Assembly (NCBI RefSeq): GCF_902506195.1
Contig: NZ_LR732817.1
Coordinates: 637,147 to 701,146, forward strand
Reading direction: 5' to 3'
From: Citricoccus sp. K5
Lineage (GTDB): Bacteria > Actinomycetota > Actinomycetes > Actinomycetales > Micrococcaceae
Length of the DNA stretch: 64,000 nt
Below the pieces are notes generated by a model that worked only from the letters and a program-made list of their open reading frames with translations, was not told where the DNA came from and made no database searches. Position 1 is the first letter of the stretch, and every line of letters starts with the position of its first letter. Positions 1 through 9,132 of the stretch are shown piece after piece. Position numbers and translations under genes: made by a program.

Positions 1-277
1 GCGTCTGCGCCAACGCCGCGGCCAGAAGATGAGCCGCTCCGGGGACCTCCTGGTGGACCATGGGGCCGGGGCCTCGTGGGTGCTCGCGAACATGCCCGAG
101 GCGGCACGCTTCCGGGAACTGATCCTCCGCGAGATCGGCGCCCTGCGCCAGGAGATCTCCGCCCACGCCGGGACGGCCGGCCCACCCGCGGAGCAAGGAC
201 CAGCACCGGGATCGGCACTGCGACCGGCACCAGGGTCGGCACCAGGACCAATGATGAGGGGTGGCTACCGTGGCTGA
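1..277 (+). CDS. PH-domain (bPH2-like) protein, C-terminal end
   Basis: Only the last 91 or so codons are in the window; the reading frame is open from base 2, so the gene begins upstream. The visible part reads like the last strands and helix of a bacterial PH (bPH2) domain: an LRQ-type strand, the GDLLVDHG strand and a terminal helix with NMPEAARFRELI. After it comes a disordered tail rich in Pro, Ala and Gly with a repeated APGSA motif. The stop overlaps the start of the adenylate cyclase gene by 17 bases, so the two are probably co-transcribed. The family assignment rests on a short piece and is tentative. Confidence 0.5.
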   Translation, partial: RLRQRRGQKMSRSGDLLVDHGAGASWVLANMPEAARFRELILREIGALRQEISAHAGTAGPPAEQGPAPGSALRPAPGSAPGPMMRGGYRG

Positions 278-1589
278 GTACACCGGTCCGATGGACGACT
301 GGGATGACCTGCCCGAACCGACGTCCCTGGATGACCACGGTGATCTGGGTCTGCTGACGGAGGGCGTCCGGCCCACAGCCGATCAGCAGTCCGGGCCCGC
401 CCCGGCGACGGGCCCCGCTGACGCTCCGCTGCGGCGGACCGCGCAGATGGAACAGGTCCCCGCGCCGGACGTGGAACGCCAGGCCCGGCCGCACCCGGCA
501 CCGGACACCACCACCACGTCCGCGCTGGCCTTGGAGGACGAGCAGGAGGTCACCACCTGGACCCAGGCAATCTCGGCCCTGGAGAAGGACCTGCTGGGCG
601 GACCGCGCTCAATGACCCGGCGGGACATGGCCAGCGAACTCGGCGTCTCCCTGATCTCGGCCCGGAAGCTCTGGCGTGCCCTGGGATTCCCGAATGTCAA
701 GGACGAGGACCGCGCCTTCACCCAGCAGGACACCGACGCGATCGGCACCATGATCGACCTGGTCCGGCACGGCATCCTCAACGAGGAGACGGCCATCTCC
801 CTGACCCGTTCCATCGGCCAGATGACGGACCGCATGGTCGTGTGGCAGATCGAGGCCCTCGTGGAGAACAAGATCAGTGAGGGCATGACGGACCCGCAGG
901 CTCGCCGCGAGGTGGTCCGCATGCTGCCGGAGATCATCGAACCGCTCGAAGAGGTCATGGCCTACTCCTACCGGCGGCAGCTCAACTCGGCGCTGCAGCG
1001 GCTCACCGTCCGGGTGGAGGCGGGGCTGGCTGCCAGTGCCGTGGGCAGGGACGGCTCTGAGGACGACGCCCCGCTGCCGCTGGCCCGAGCGGTGGGCTTC
1101 GCGGACATGGTCTCCTACACCTCCCTGTCCCGGCAGATGAACGAGCGCACCCTGGCCCAGATGGTGCAGCGTTTCGAGAACAAGTGCGCCGAGATCATCT
1201 CGATCGGCGGTGGCCGGTTGGTCAAGACGGTCGGTGACGAGGTGCTGTTCAACGCCGAGACGCCGGAGGCCGGAGCCCAGATCGGTCTGGCGCTGGCACA
1301 GGCCATGGCCGACGATCCGGTGTTGCCCTCGTCTCGCGTCTCCGTGGTGTGGGGCCGGGTGCTCTCCCGGCTGGGGGACATCTACGGCCCCACCGTGAAC
1401 CTCGCCTCACGGCTGACCGCGCTCGCGGACCCGGGCACCGTCCTGGTGGATGCGATGACGGCCATGGCCCTGGAGGCGGACGATCGGTTTGTCCTGGTCC
1501 CGCAGCCTCCGCGGATGGTCCGTGGGTTCGGGGAGATCCGGCCGTCCATCCTCATGCCCGGGTCCGGCAATGGTCTCGTGGTCGATTGA
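261..1589 (+). CDS. Class III adenylate cyclase with autoinhibitory N-terminal domain (Rv1264 type)
   Basis: Makes cAMP from ATP. The C-terminal catalytic domain (about residues 275-435) keeps all six canonical residues: metal-binding D282 (FADMVSYT) and D326 (KTVGDE), substrate-selecting K322 and D373 (GDIYG), and transition-state N380 and R384 (VNLASRL). The 7- and 4-residue spacing of D373/N380/R384 is that of mycobacterial Rv1264. Residues 95-250 contain a helix-turn-helix-like segment (MTRRDMASELGVS) and a helical region resembling the pH-sensitive regulatory domain of that family. The first 90 residues are disordered and acidic/proline-rich. No membrane segment is seen, so the enzyme should be cytosolic. 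Start GTG 261 has AGG close upstream; GTG 270 is an alternative. Confidence 0.88.
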   Translation: MATVAEYTGPMDDWDDLPEPTSLDDHGDLGLLTEGVRPTADQQSGPAPATGPADAPLRRTAQMEQVPAPDVERQARPHPAPDTTTTSALALEDEQEVTTWTQAISALEKDLLGGPRSMTRRDMASELGVSLISARKLWRALGFPNVKDEDRAFTQQDTDAIGTMIDLVRHGILNEETAISLTRSIGQMTDRMVVWQIEALVENKISEGMTDPQARREVVRMLPEIIEPLEEVMAYSYRRQLNSALQRLTVRVEAGLAASAVGRDGSEDDAPLPLARAVGFADMVSYTSLSRQMNERTLAQMVQRFENKCAEIISIGGGRLVKTVGDEVLFNAETPEAGAQIGLALAQAMADDPVLPSSRVSVVWGRVLSRLGDIYGPTVNLASRLTALADPGTVLVDAMTAMALEADDRFVLVPQPPRMVRGFGEIRPSILMPGSGNGLVVD

Positions 1590-1674
1590 CACTGGCCGGC
1601 GGTCACGGGCGTACATGGGGAGAACTACCCATGCCCTCAGGGCCAAATCAGGTTTGCGCCTTCGGCTGAACCGG

Positions 1675-1680
1675 TAGACT
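1675..1680 (+). promoter_or_regulatory. Promoter of the surface-protein/phosphosignalling locus
   Basis: TAGACT is a good actinobacterial -10 box, with TTTGCG at 1653-1658 as a possible -35 (16-base spacer). Transcription would begin near 1687, giving a leader of about 60 bases before GTG 1750. The gap since the cyclase stop also holds a short palindrome (CATGGG at 1614-1619, CCCATG at 1628-1633) of unknown role. Confidence 0.5.
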
Positions 1681-1749
1681 TCCCCATCAGTGGCCGCTGT
1701 GCCGTTGGCGCGCAGGACGGCCCGTGATTTCACCATCGGGGGACAAAAC

Positions 1750-4700
1750 GTGGGGACAGGTTTCGGCGCCGGGCGCCAAGGCGCGTTGAAGGCGACTGCG
1801 TTCGTTGGTGTCTCCGCCGTGGCGGTGACCGGCGCCATTCTCTATCCAGGGTTCCAGACCGCGGACGTCGATCTCAATGACGGTGGCGTGTGGGTGGTCA
1901 ACGCTGCGGAGAACAAGGTCGCCCACCTCAACTACCAGTCACAGACCCTCGACGGCGGCGTGGCGACCACCATGACCGAGTTCGACCTGGCGCAGCACGC
2001 GGACCAGGTCTACCTCCGGGACCTCGAGATCGGCGCCGCCACCACCGTGGACCCGGCCGCCTTCGTCCTCTCCGACGAGACGATGCTCCCGGCCAATTCC
2101 TCCTTCTCCTACGGTGAGAGGATCGTGGCCGTCTCAGACACGGACCAGGGCCGTGTCTACGCCGCCACCACCCAGAACCTCGGGGCCATCGCCTCCGAGT
2201 CCGCGGACCCCTTCTACGAGGGGGAGGGCCGGGTGCTCTCCGCCGTGGGCCGCGATGACACGGTTTGGGTAGCGGACCTGGACGCCAACCTCATCAAGGG
2301 TTTCCGCCCGTTGACGGAAGATGAGCTCCGCGAGCAGTCCAATCAGGACGGTTCGACCGAAGCGGTCGGGGACGGCGAGGCCCCGGCGGACGAGCAGGAC
2401 TCCGGCGGCGCAACGGGCGCTCCGGAAGACAACGACGACGGCGCGGACGGCGACCCGGCCGGCTTCCGGGAGGTCTCCTCCACCGAGATCGACGGGCTCG
2501 CCGGGATGGCCGAGCCGCAGATCTCGGCCGTGGGGGAGACGGGCGTCGTCTTCGATGCGGCCTCCGGCACCCTGGTCACCTCCGAGGGCGAGGCCTCCAG
2601 CGTCGTCGATCCGGCCGAGGGAAAGCTCCAGGCGCCGGGACCCGAGGCGGCCGGGGCCGTCGTCGCGCTCGCCAACAAGACCGCGACCGTGCCGCTGGAC
2701 GGCGGGGAAACGCAGTACACCACCGTGGAGACCACCGGCGCCCCGATCCAGCCGGTGCGCGTGGGGACCTGCACGCATGCGGCCTGGCAGGGGTCCGGCC
2801 TGTACCAACGCGACTGCGACGATGATTCCCAGGACACCACCGAGCAGATCCCCGAGATGCCGGCCGAGGCCCAGATGGTGTTCCGCGTCAACCGGGACGT
2901 GGTGGTGCTCAACGACATCTCGGAGGGCAACACCTGGCTCGTGGCGGACGGCATGAAGATCGTCAACAACTGGGCGGACCTGGAGCCGCCGAAGGGCGAG
3001 GGCGAGCAGGAGGAAGAGGAGTCGGACGAGATCACCGACTCCATCGAACTGCCGGACCGCCAGGAGGAGAACCAGAAGCCGGTCGCCGAGGATGACACCT
3101 TCGGCGTCCGTGCCGGGCGTACCACCGCCCTGCCGGTGCTGTTCAACGACGTGGACCCGGACGGCGACCTGCTGACCGCGGAATTGGACGGGGACCAGCC
3201 CGAGACCGGCACCCTGCAGGAGATCTACGACGGCACAGGCTTCCAGATGGTGGTCCCGGAGGACGCGAGCGGTTCGTCCGCCTTCACCTACACGGCGGAC
3301 GACGGGCGTGGGGGCACCGACCAGGCCCAGGCCACCGTGCGCGTGGTCCCGGAAGAGGAGAACAGCAAGCCCGTCCAGGAACGGGTGACCACCCTGCGCG
3401 TCCAGGCGGGCACCGAGGTCTCACAGAACATCCTGACGGACTGGAAGGACCCGGACGGGGACGACCTGCAGCTGATGGGGGCGGTCTCCGAGGACGGTGA
3501 CGTGGTGCGGGTACGCCCGGACGGCGTGCTGACCTTCGAGGACGTCGGCAAGACCGACGGCACCAAGGAACTGGAGATCACCGTCTCCGACCGCCGCGAG
3601 TCGGAGACCGGCCGCGTGGTCATCGAAGTGCTGCCCAAGGGTGCGGCCCCGCCGATCACCGCCACAGACCACGTGACCGTCAACGTGGGGGAGGAGGCCA
3701 CCTTCTCACCCCTGGAGAACGACTTCGACCCGACCGGCACCGAGCTGCGCCTGGCCCACGTGGACCCGATCTCCGGTGCGGACGTGGACATGAACAGTGA
3801 CACGGGCACCGTGTCCTTCCGCTCGGACCAGGAGAAGACCTTCTACCTGAAGTACGTCGCCACCAACGGGCCGGCCTCCGCCCCGGGGCTGATCCGGGTG
3901 GACGTGAAGGACCCGGACAAGAACACCGGTGCGCCGGTGGCCGTGCGTGACGTGGCGCTGCTGCCCGCCAACGGCGAGGTGCTGGTCAACATCCTCGGCA
4001 ACGACTCTGATCCCGAGGGTGGCGTGCTGGTGGCCCAGCAGGTGGACGTGCCGGAGGACGCCCCCTTCAACGTCTCCGTGGAACGCAATGCCGTCCTGCG
4101 CGTCACCGATCAGCAGGGACTGACCGAGCCGGTCACGTTCACCTACACCGTCACGAACGGCACGGCCGCCTCGAAGGGCGAGGTCACCGTCATCCCGATC
4201 CCGGCCCCGGAGTCCATGGAGCCGCCGCGGCCCAACCCGGACACCGCCGTGGTGCGGGCCGGAGACGTGGTCACCGTGCCGGTCCTGGACAACGACGTCC
4301 ATCCCAACGGTGCCGAACTCACCCTCGAGCCCGAGCTGGCCGAGGGCGTCGACGAGGCGGACGGCCTGGTGTCCGTCTCGGACAACAAGATCCGGTTCCG
4401 GGCCGGCGAGGAGGCCAAGACGGTCTCCGCCGTCTACACCGTCTCCGGACCGGACGGCCAGCAGGCCTCGGCCCGGGTCACGTTCCACGTCAATGCGCTG
4501 GACCTGGAGAACAACTCACCGCCGTCTCCGGAGACGGTGGAGGGCCGTGTGTTCTCCGGCGAGACCGTCGCCATACCGATTCCGCTGGACGGGATCGACC
4601 CGGATGGGGACTCGGTATCCCTGGTGCAGCTGGAGAATCCCCCCACCAAGGGGTCCGCGAAGGTCACGGCCAATTCGATCGAGTACACGGCCACGGCCGG

Positions 4701-7700
4701 CTCCACCGGAACCGACGTGTTCACTTACGTTGTCGAGGACCGCCTCGGGGCCCGATCCACCGGGACGATCATGGTCGGCATCGCCCCTGTAGCACAGGAG
4801 AACACCCCTCCCGTGGCAGTCAATGATTCCATCCAGGTGCGCCCGGACCGGCCGGTAGCCGTGGACGTGCTGTCCAATGACACGGACGCGGACGGGGACG
4901 AGCTGAAGTTCGTGGACACGCTGGAGGCCACCGAGGGCTCGGACGCCGCCCTGGTGGATGGCCGCATCCTGCTGACCTCACCGCCGGAGGCCGGGTTCGT
5001 CTCCGTGCGCTACACCATCACGGACGGCCGCGGTGGTCAGGACACCGGAACGCTGACGGTCGAGTCGGACCCCAACGCACCGTTGCGTGCGCCGATCGCC
5101 CGGGACGACCGCGTCTCCTTCCGGGAGACCGTGGATGAAGACCAGGTCACGGTGGACATCCTCAAGAACGATGAGGACCCGGACGGCACCCCGGACGATC
5201 TGGTGGTGGACCTGCCGGAGAACCCTGAGGGCGTGACCCTCACGGAGGACAATCAGTTGGTGGTCCCCGTGCAGTCCAATCCGCAGGTGATCACCTACCG
5301 GCTCACGGATGCCGACGACCTCTCCGCCTACGCCTTCGTGATCGTCCCGGGAGCCGGTGAGGCCCGACCAACGCTGCGCTCGGAGGCGCCGATTGAGGTC
5401 ATGGCCGGTGAGGAACTCGCCTTGAATCTGGACGACCTCGTGGTGGTCCGGGATGGCAAGTCACCGCGGATCACCGAGGAGTCCAAGGTGACCTCGACGC
5501 CGGAGTCTGAGGGCGGCCTGGTCCGCTCCGCCACCGACCTGGTCTTCACCGCGCCCGAGGACTTCACCGGCGCCGCCTCCGTGACCTTTGAGGTGACGGA
5601 CGGCTCCGGACCGGATGATGCCGAGGGCCTGAAAGCGGTCCTGACCCAACCGGTCCGAGTGCTGCCGCGCCCGGATGAGAACATCCCGCCGCTGTTCCAG
5701 TCCAACACCATGGAAGTTGCCGCCGGTGGCGATCCGGCGACCCTCGACCTGGCCCAGGCCGCGTCCGATCCGGACCCGGACGACGCCGAGAACCTCACCT
5801 TCGCGCTGGCGGAGTCTTCCATCGAGGGCCTGGATATCAGCCTCGAGGGGTCCGTGCTCGCCGCCAGCGCCGGTGCAGACACCCCGAAGGGCACCCGCGG
5901 CACCGTTCAGGTGACGGTGACGGACGGCAAGTCCGATCCCGTGCCGGCGCAGGTGACGCTCACGGTCAATGCCTCGGACCGCCCGTTGACGGTGGCGAAC
6001 CCGGACACCGTGCCAGACGCCCATCAGGGCCGGGCCGAGACGGTTCCCGTCCTCGCGAACGACGTGAATCCGTTCGAGGGGGAGGGCGAGCTTCAACTGG
6101 TGAGTACCGAACTGGCCGGCGGAGCGGGCGAGGCCGTGGTTTCCGGTGACTCGGTGGTGGTCACCCCCGATGAGAACCTGGTCGGCCAGATGACCGTCCA
6201 GTACACCGTCCAGGACATGACGGAGGATCCCGACCGCCACGTCCAGGGCACCATCACGCTGAACGTGAAGGGCGTCCCCGAGGCCCCCGGTATACCGCGC
6301 GTGGACTCCGTGGGCGACTCTGAGGTCGTGCTGACGTGGGACGCTCCGGCCAACAACGGTGCGGCCATCACCGGCTACACGGTCACCGCAGATGGCGTGA
6401 ACCAGGAATGCGCGGCCACCACGTGCACTATCTCCGGATTGACGAACAACCAGGAGTACACCTTCGCCGTCACGGCCACGAATGAGGTCGGCGAGTCCGA
6501 TTCTTCGGTCTCCTCCGCGCCGGCGCGGCCGGACGTTGAGCCAGAACAGCCGGCCCCGCCGACGGGGACGGACGGGGACAAGAAGATCGACCTGACGTGG
6601 ACCGCCCCGGTCAATCGGGGTTCGCCCATCACCTCCTACACGGTGGAGATCTCACCGGCACCCGCGGGCGGTGTGACGCAGAAGACGGTCTCGGGCACCT
6701 CCACCACGTGGGAGGGCCTGACGAACGGCACCGCCTACCAGTTCCGGCTCCAGGCCGTGAACGACGCGGACCGGCCCAGCGAATTCTCCGGCTGGTCGTC
6801 ATCGATCACCCCGGCCGGGGTACCCATGCAGCCTTTGGCACCCTCGGCCTCCCGGGCTGAGTCCGCCGTCAACGGAGGTGTGGCCAACGTGCGGTGGAGT
6901 GCCCCCAACAACAATGGCGCGTCCATCTCGAAGTACCACCTGCAGGTCTACGAGGGCGGCAAGTTGGACAGGACGATCAGCGATATCAGTGGGACATCGC
7001 AACAGGTCACCGGCCTGAAGACCACCTCGTCGTATTCGTTCTCCGTGGTGGCAGAGAACCGGGTCGGAGAATCCGAAGGCTCGCCACGCTCGACTGCGGT
7101 CACTCCTTACGGGCGGCCGAAGGCGCCATCCAAGCCCTCGATCGATGCCACCGGCAAGAACAACACCATCAAGGTGGACTTCAGTCCCGGCTCGGCCAAC
7201 GGCTCGCCGATCACCGGTTACCAGTACCAGGTCAGCGGTGGCAGCTGGAATAACATCAGCGGGCCGGGCAGCACCATCAACGTGGGCAGCAACGGCAAGG
7301 ACGTGACCGTGAGGGTCCGCGCCCAGAATGCGGCCGGTGCCGGTGACGCCTCCGGATCCTCCAACCAGACCAGTGCCTACGGCCCGATCAAGGACGCCGC
7401 GAACGTCAAGGCCAGCGGCGGCGAGAAGAAGGTGTCGTTCAGCTGGAATCCCAACGTACGTGACTACGAGAACGGGCGCGGGCTGACCATGACCGTCACG
7501 GTGGACGGCCAGAAGGTCGACGCCAAGCCGGGCTCCTTCACCAAGAACGTCGGGTATTCCACGAAGTCCACGGTCGTGGTCAAGGTGGCCACGACCCTGG
7601 ACTCCTCCGCCCAGCAGTCGAAGGAATGGCCGAAATCGGCCACGTCGAACGAGGCCCCGCCGCCACCGCCACAGCCGAAGGTCACGATGCAGCCGGGTGA

Positions 7701-7971
7701 CACGGTCAACATCCCCGGTAAGTGCACGTCAGACTGCCGGAAACTGGAGGTCTCGGTCCAGGATTTCCCAGCGGGCAACCACGTTGTTCAATGCATGTCT
7801 GACCGGGGCGGGACGCACCAGTTCAATAATTCCACCCACACCATCTCGGTGGGGTCTGGGGGCAGCGCCCGCAAGATGATCAATTGCTGGCACGGCACCT
7901 ACTCGGGTCCGCATTTCAACGTCTGGGCACGCGTCAACGGCATCGACTCCAACAAGATGCGGCCCTGGTAG
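1750..7971 (+). CDS. Giant membrane-anchored surface protein with tandem Ig/cadherin-like and FN3 repeats
   Basis: About 2,073 residues. A basic N-terminus is followed by one hydrophobic segment (ALKATAFVGVSAVAVTGAIL), so the protein is probably anchored by its N-terminus with everything else outside. Order: a propeller-like region (WVVNAAENKVAHL, TVWVADLDANLIKGF) to about residue 420; at least eight roughly 95-residue Ig/cadherin-like repeats marked by a calcium-site-like motif (FNDVDPDGD, LENDFDPTG, LGNDSDPEG, LDNDVHPNG, LSNDTDADGD); four to five FN3 domains from about residue 1,510 (LTWDAPANNG, LTWTAPVNRG, VRWSAPNNNG); and a C-terminal domain with four cysteines. There is no LPXTG sorting signal. 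GTG 1750 is preferred because GGGGGA lies just upstream; GTG 1690, 20 codons earlier in the same frame, is possible. It heads a locus with MoxR, DUF58, transglutaminase-like and Ser/Thr kinase genes. Ligand unknown. Confidence 0.8.
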   Translation: MGTGFGAGRQGALKATAFVGVSAVAVTGAILYPGFQTADVDLNDGGVWVVNAAENKVAHLNYQSQTLDGGVATTMTEFDLAQHADQVYLRDLEIGAATTVDPAAFVLSDETMLPANSSFSYGERIVAVSDTDQGRVYAATTQNLGAIASESADPFYEGEGRVLSAVGRDDTVWVADLDANLIKGFRPLTEDELREQSNQDGSTEAVGDGEAPADEQDSGGATGAPEDNDDGADGDPAGFREVSSTEIDGLAGMAEPQISAVGETGVVFDAASGTLVTSEGEASSVVDPAEGKLQAPGPEAAGAVVALANKTATVPLDGGETQYTTVETTGAPIQPVRVGTCTHAAWQGSGLYQRDCDDDSQDTTEQIPEMPAEAQMVFRVNRDVVVLNDISEGNTWLVADGMKIVNNWADLEPPKGEGEQEEEESDEITDSIELPDRQEENQKPVAEDDTFGVRAGRTTALPVLFNDVDPDGDLLTAELDGDQPETGTLQEIYDGTGFQMVVPEDASGSSAFTYTADDGRGGTDQAQATVRVVPEEENSKPVQERVTTLRVQAGTEVSQNILTDWKDPDGDDLQLMGAVSEDGDVVRVRPDGVLTFEDVGKTDGTKELEITVSDRRESETGRVVIEVLPKGAAPPITATDHVTVNVGEEATFSPLENDFDPTGTELRLAHVDPISGADVDMNSDTGTVSFRSDQEKTFYLKYVATNGPASAPGLIRVDVKDPDKNTGAPVAVRDVALLPANGEVLVNILGNDSDPEGGVLVAQQVDVPEDAPFNVSVERNAVLRVTDQQGLTEPVTFTYTVTNGTAASKGEVTVIPIPAPESMEPPRPNPDTAVVRAGDVVTVPVLDNDVHPNGAELTLEPELAEGVDEADGLVSVSDNKIRFRAGEEAKTVSAVYTVSGPDGQQASARVTFHVNALDLENNSPPSPETVEGRVFSGETVAIPIPLDGIDPDGDSVSLVQLENPPTKGSAKVTANSIEYTATAGSTGTDVFTYVVEDRLGARSTGTIMVGIAPVAQENTPPVAVNDSIQVRPDRPVAVDVLSNDTDADGDELKFVDTLEATEGSDAALVDGRILLTSPPEAGFVSVRYTITDGRGGQDTGTLTVESDPNAPLRAPIARDDRVSFRETVDEDQVTVDILKNDEDPDGTPDDLVVDLPENPEGVTLTEDNQLVVPVQSNPQVITYRLTDADDLSAYAFVIVPGAGEARPTLRSEAPIEVMAGEELALNLDDLVVVRDGKSPRITEESKVTSTPESEGGLVRSATDLVFTAPEDFTGAASVTFEVTDGSGPDDAEGLKAVLTQPVRVLPRPDENIPPLFQSNTMEVAAGGDPATLDLAQAASDPDPDDAENLTFALAESSIEGLDISLEGSVLAASAGADTPKGTRGTVQVTVTDGKSDPVPAQVTLTVNASDRPLTVANPDTVPDAHQGRAETVPVLANDVNPFEGEGELQLVSTELAGGAGEAVVSGDSVVVTPDENLVGQMTVQYTVQDMTEDPDRHVQGTITLNVKGVPEAPGIPRVDSVGDSEVVLTWDAPANNGAAITGYTVTADGVNQECAATTCTISGLTNNQEYTFAVTATNEVGESDSSVSSAPARPDVEPEQPAPPTGTDGDKKIDLTWTAPVNRGSPITSYTVEISPAPAGGVTQKTVSGTSTTWEGLTNGTAYQFRLQAVNDADRPSEFSGWSSSITPAGVPMQPLAPSASRAESAVNGGVANVRWSAPNNNGASISKYHLQVYEGGKLDRTISDISGTSQQVTGLKTTSSYSFSVVAENRVGESEGSPRSTAVTPYGRPKAPSKPSIDATGKNNTIKVDFSPGSANGSPITGYQYQVSGGSWNNISGPGSTINVGSNGKDVTVRVRAQNAAGAGDASGSSNQTSAYGPIKDAANVKASGGEKKVSFSWNPNVRDYENGRGLTMTVTVDGQKVDAKPGSFTKNVGYSTKSTVVVKVATTLDSSAQQSKEWPKSATSNEAPPPPPQPKVTMQPGDTVNIPGKCTSDCRKLEVSVQDFPAGNHVVQCMSDRGGTHQFNNSTHTISVGSGGSARKMINCWHGTYSGPHFNVWARVNGIDSNKMRPW

Positions 7972-8039
7972 TTTCCCGGTCGCTCGGTCCTCACCTCACC
8001 ACTCAGCACACTGAAGCCCCATGAAAGCGAGCAGCACCC

Positions 8040-9116
8040 ATGACCATGACCACCGAACAGGCCGAGTGGTTTGCCGGGACGTTCGAGAAGATCTCGGACA
8101 ACATCGGCCAGGCGATCCTGGGCAAGGAAGACGTCATCTCGCTGGTCCTCACGGCCATGCTCACGGATGGCCACGTCCTGCTCGAGGATGCTCCGGGCAC
8201 CGGCAAGACCATGCTCGCCCGCTCGCTGGCCGCGACGGTCAAGGGCACTCACTCCCGCATCCAGTTCACGCCGGACCTGCTGCCCTCGGACGTCACGGGT
8301 GTGACCATCTACGACCAGAAGTCGCAGGAGTTCGAGTTCCACCAGGGGCCCATCTTCGCGAACATCGTGCTGGCCGATGAGATCAACCGCGCCTCGCCGA
8401 AGACGCAGTCGGCCCTCCTGGAGGTCATGGAGGAGGCGCGGGTGACCGTGGACGGCGTCACCTACACCAACGAGCGCCCCTTCATGGTCATCGCCACCCA
8501 GAACCCCATCGAGCAGGCCGGTACCTACAAGCTCCCCGAGGCTCAGCTGGACCGTTTCCTGATCAAGACCTCGATCGGCTACCCGGACCGCAAGTCCACC
8601 GTGGAGCTGCTCTCCGGCGCCGCCACGAAGGACCGCTCCGGCGCCCTCACCCCGATCATCACCACCCAGGCCATCCAGGACATGACCGAGCTGGCCACCA
8701 CGGTGCACGTGGACGGGGCCGTGCTGAACTACATCGCCGAGCTGACCGAGGAGACCCGGCTGGCGGACGAGACGCGGCTGGGTGTCTCCGTGCGCGGTGC
8801 CATGGCCATGGTGCGCGCGGCCAAGGTGCGTGCCGCCTCCTACGGCCGCAACTACGTGCTGCCGGACGACGTCAAGGACCTCGCCCCGCACGTGTGGACC
8901 CACCGACTGGTGCTGGACCCGGAGGCCGAATTCGCCGGGGCCACCCCCCAGGCCGTCCTGACCCGCGTCCTGGCCACCGTCGGCGCGCCGCAGCATCGGT
9001 CCGAGGCCCCGGAGCCAGCCGCCGCGATGGCGTCCGGTCCGGCTGCCGGCTCTACCGCCAACGAGGCGAACGAGGACACCGTGTACCGCGGTGGTTCCTC
9101 CGTCTCCGGCGCCTGA
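8040..9116 (+). CDS. MoxR-family AAA+ ATPase
   Basis: Cytosolic AAA+ ATPase of 358 residues, the usual MoxR length. Walker A is DAPGTGKT, Walker B is VLADEINRASPKTQ, and the sensor/second region is ATQNPIEQAGTYKLPEAQLDRF; the C-terminal lid helices end with YVLPDDVKDLAPHVWTHR. MoxR proteins act as chaperone-like ATPases that usually work with a DUF58 protein and a transglutaminase-like membrane protein, and both follow directly here. The 68-base gap after the surface-protein gene has no obvious terminator, so the same transcript is likely. AAAGCGAG precedes ATG 8040. Confidence 0.9.
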   Translation: MTMTTEQAEWFAGTFEKISDNIGQAILGKEDVISLVLTAMLTDGHVLLEDAPGTGKTMLARSLAATVKGTHSRIQFTPDLLPSDVTGVTIYDQKSQEFEFHQGPIFANIVLADEINRASPKTQSALLEVMEEARVTVDGVTYTNERPFMVIATQNPIEQAGTYKLPEAQLDRFLIKTSIGYPDRKSTVELLSGAATKDRSGALTPIITTQAIQDMTELATTVHVDGAVLNYIAELTEETRLADETRLGVSVRGAMAMVRAAKVRAASYGRNYVLPDDVKDLAPHVWTHRLVLDPEAEFAGATPQAVLTRVLATVGAPQHRSEAPEPAAAMASGPAAGSTANEANEDTVYRGGSSVSGA

Positions 9117-9132
9117 GAGGCTCCCGCACCAC

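Noticed and set aside
1614-1643. CATGGG/CCCATG and GCCC/GGGC stems after the cyclase gene as a terminator
   Set aside because: Stems are short and no T-tract follows; could be chance in GC-rich DNA.
1690-1749. GTG 1690 as start of the surface protein
   Set aside because: It sits at the likely mRNA start without a ribosome site and at 9 bases from the -10 box; GTG 1750 has GGGGGA upstream and directly precedes the basic/hydrophobic anchor.
3100-7400. Repetitive DNA in the surface-protein gene, considered as a CRISPR-like or tandem repeat array
   Set aside because: The repetition is at the protein-domain level (about 95 residues, diverged); no identical DNA repeats with spacers.
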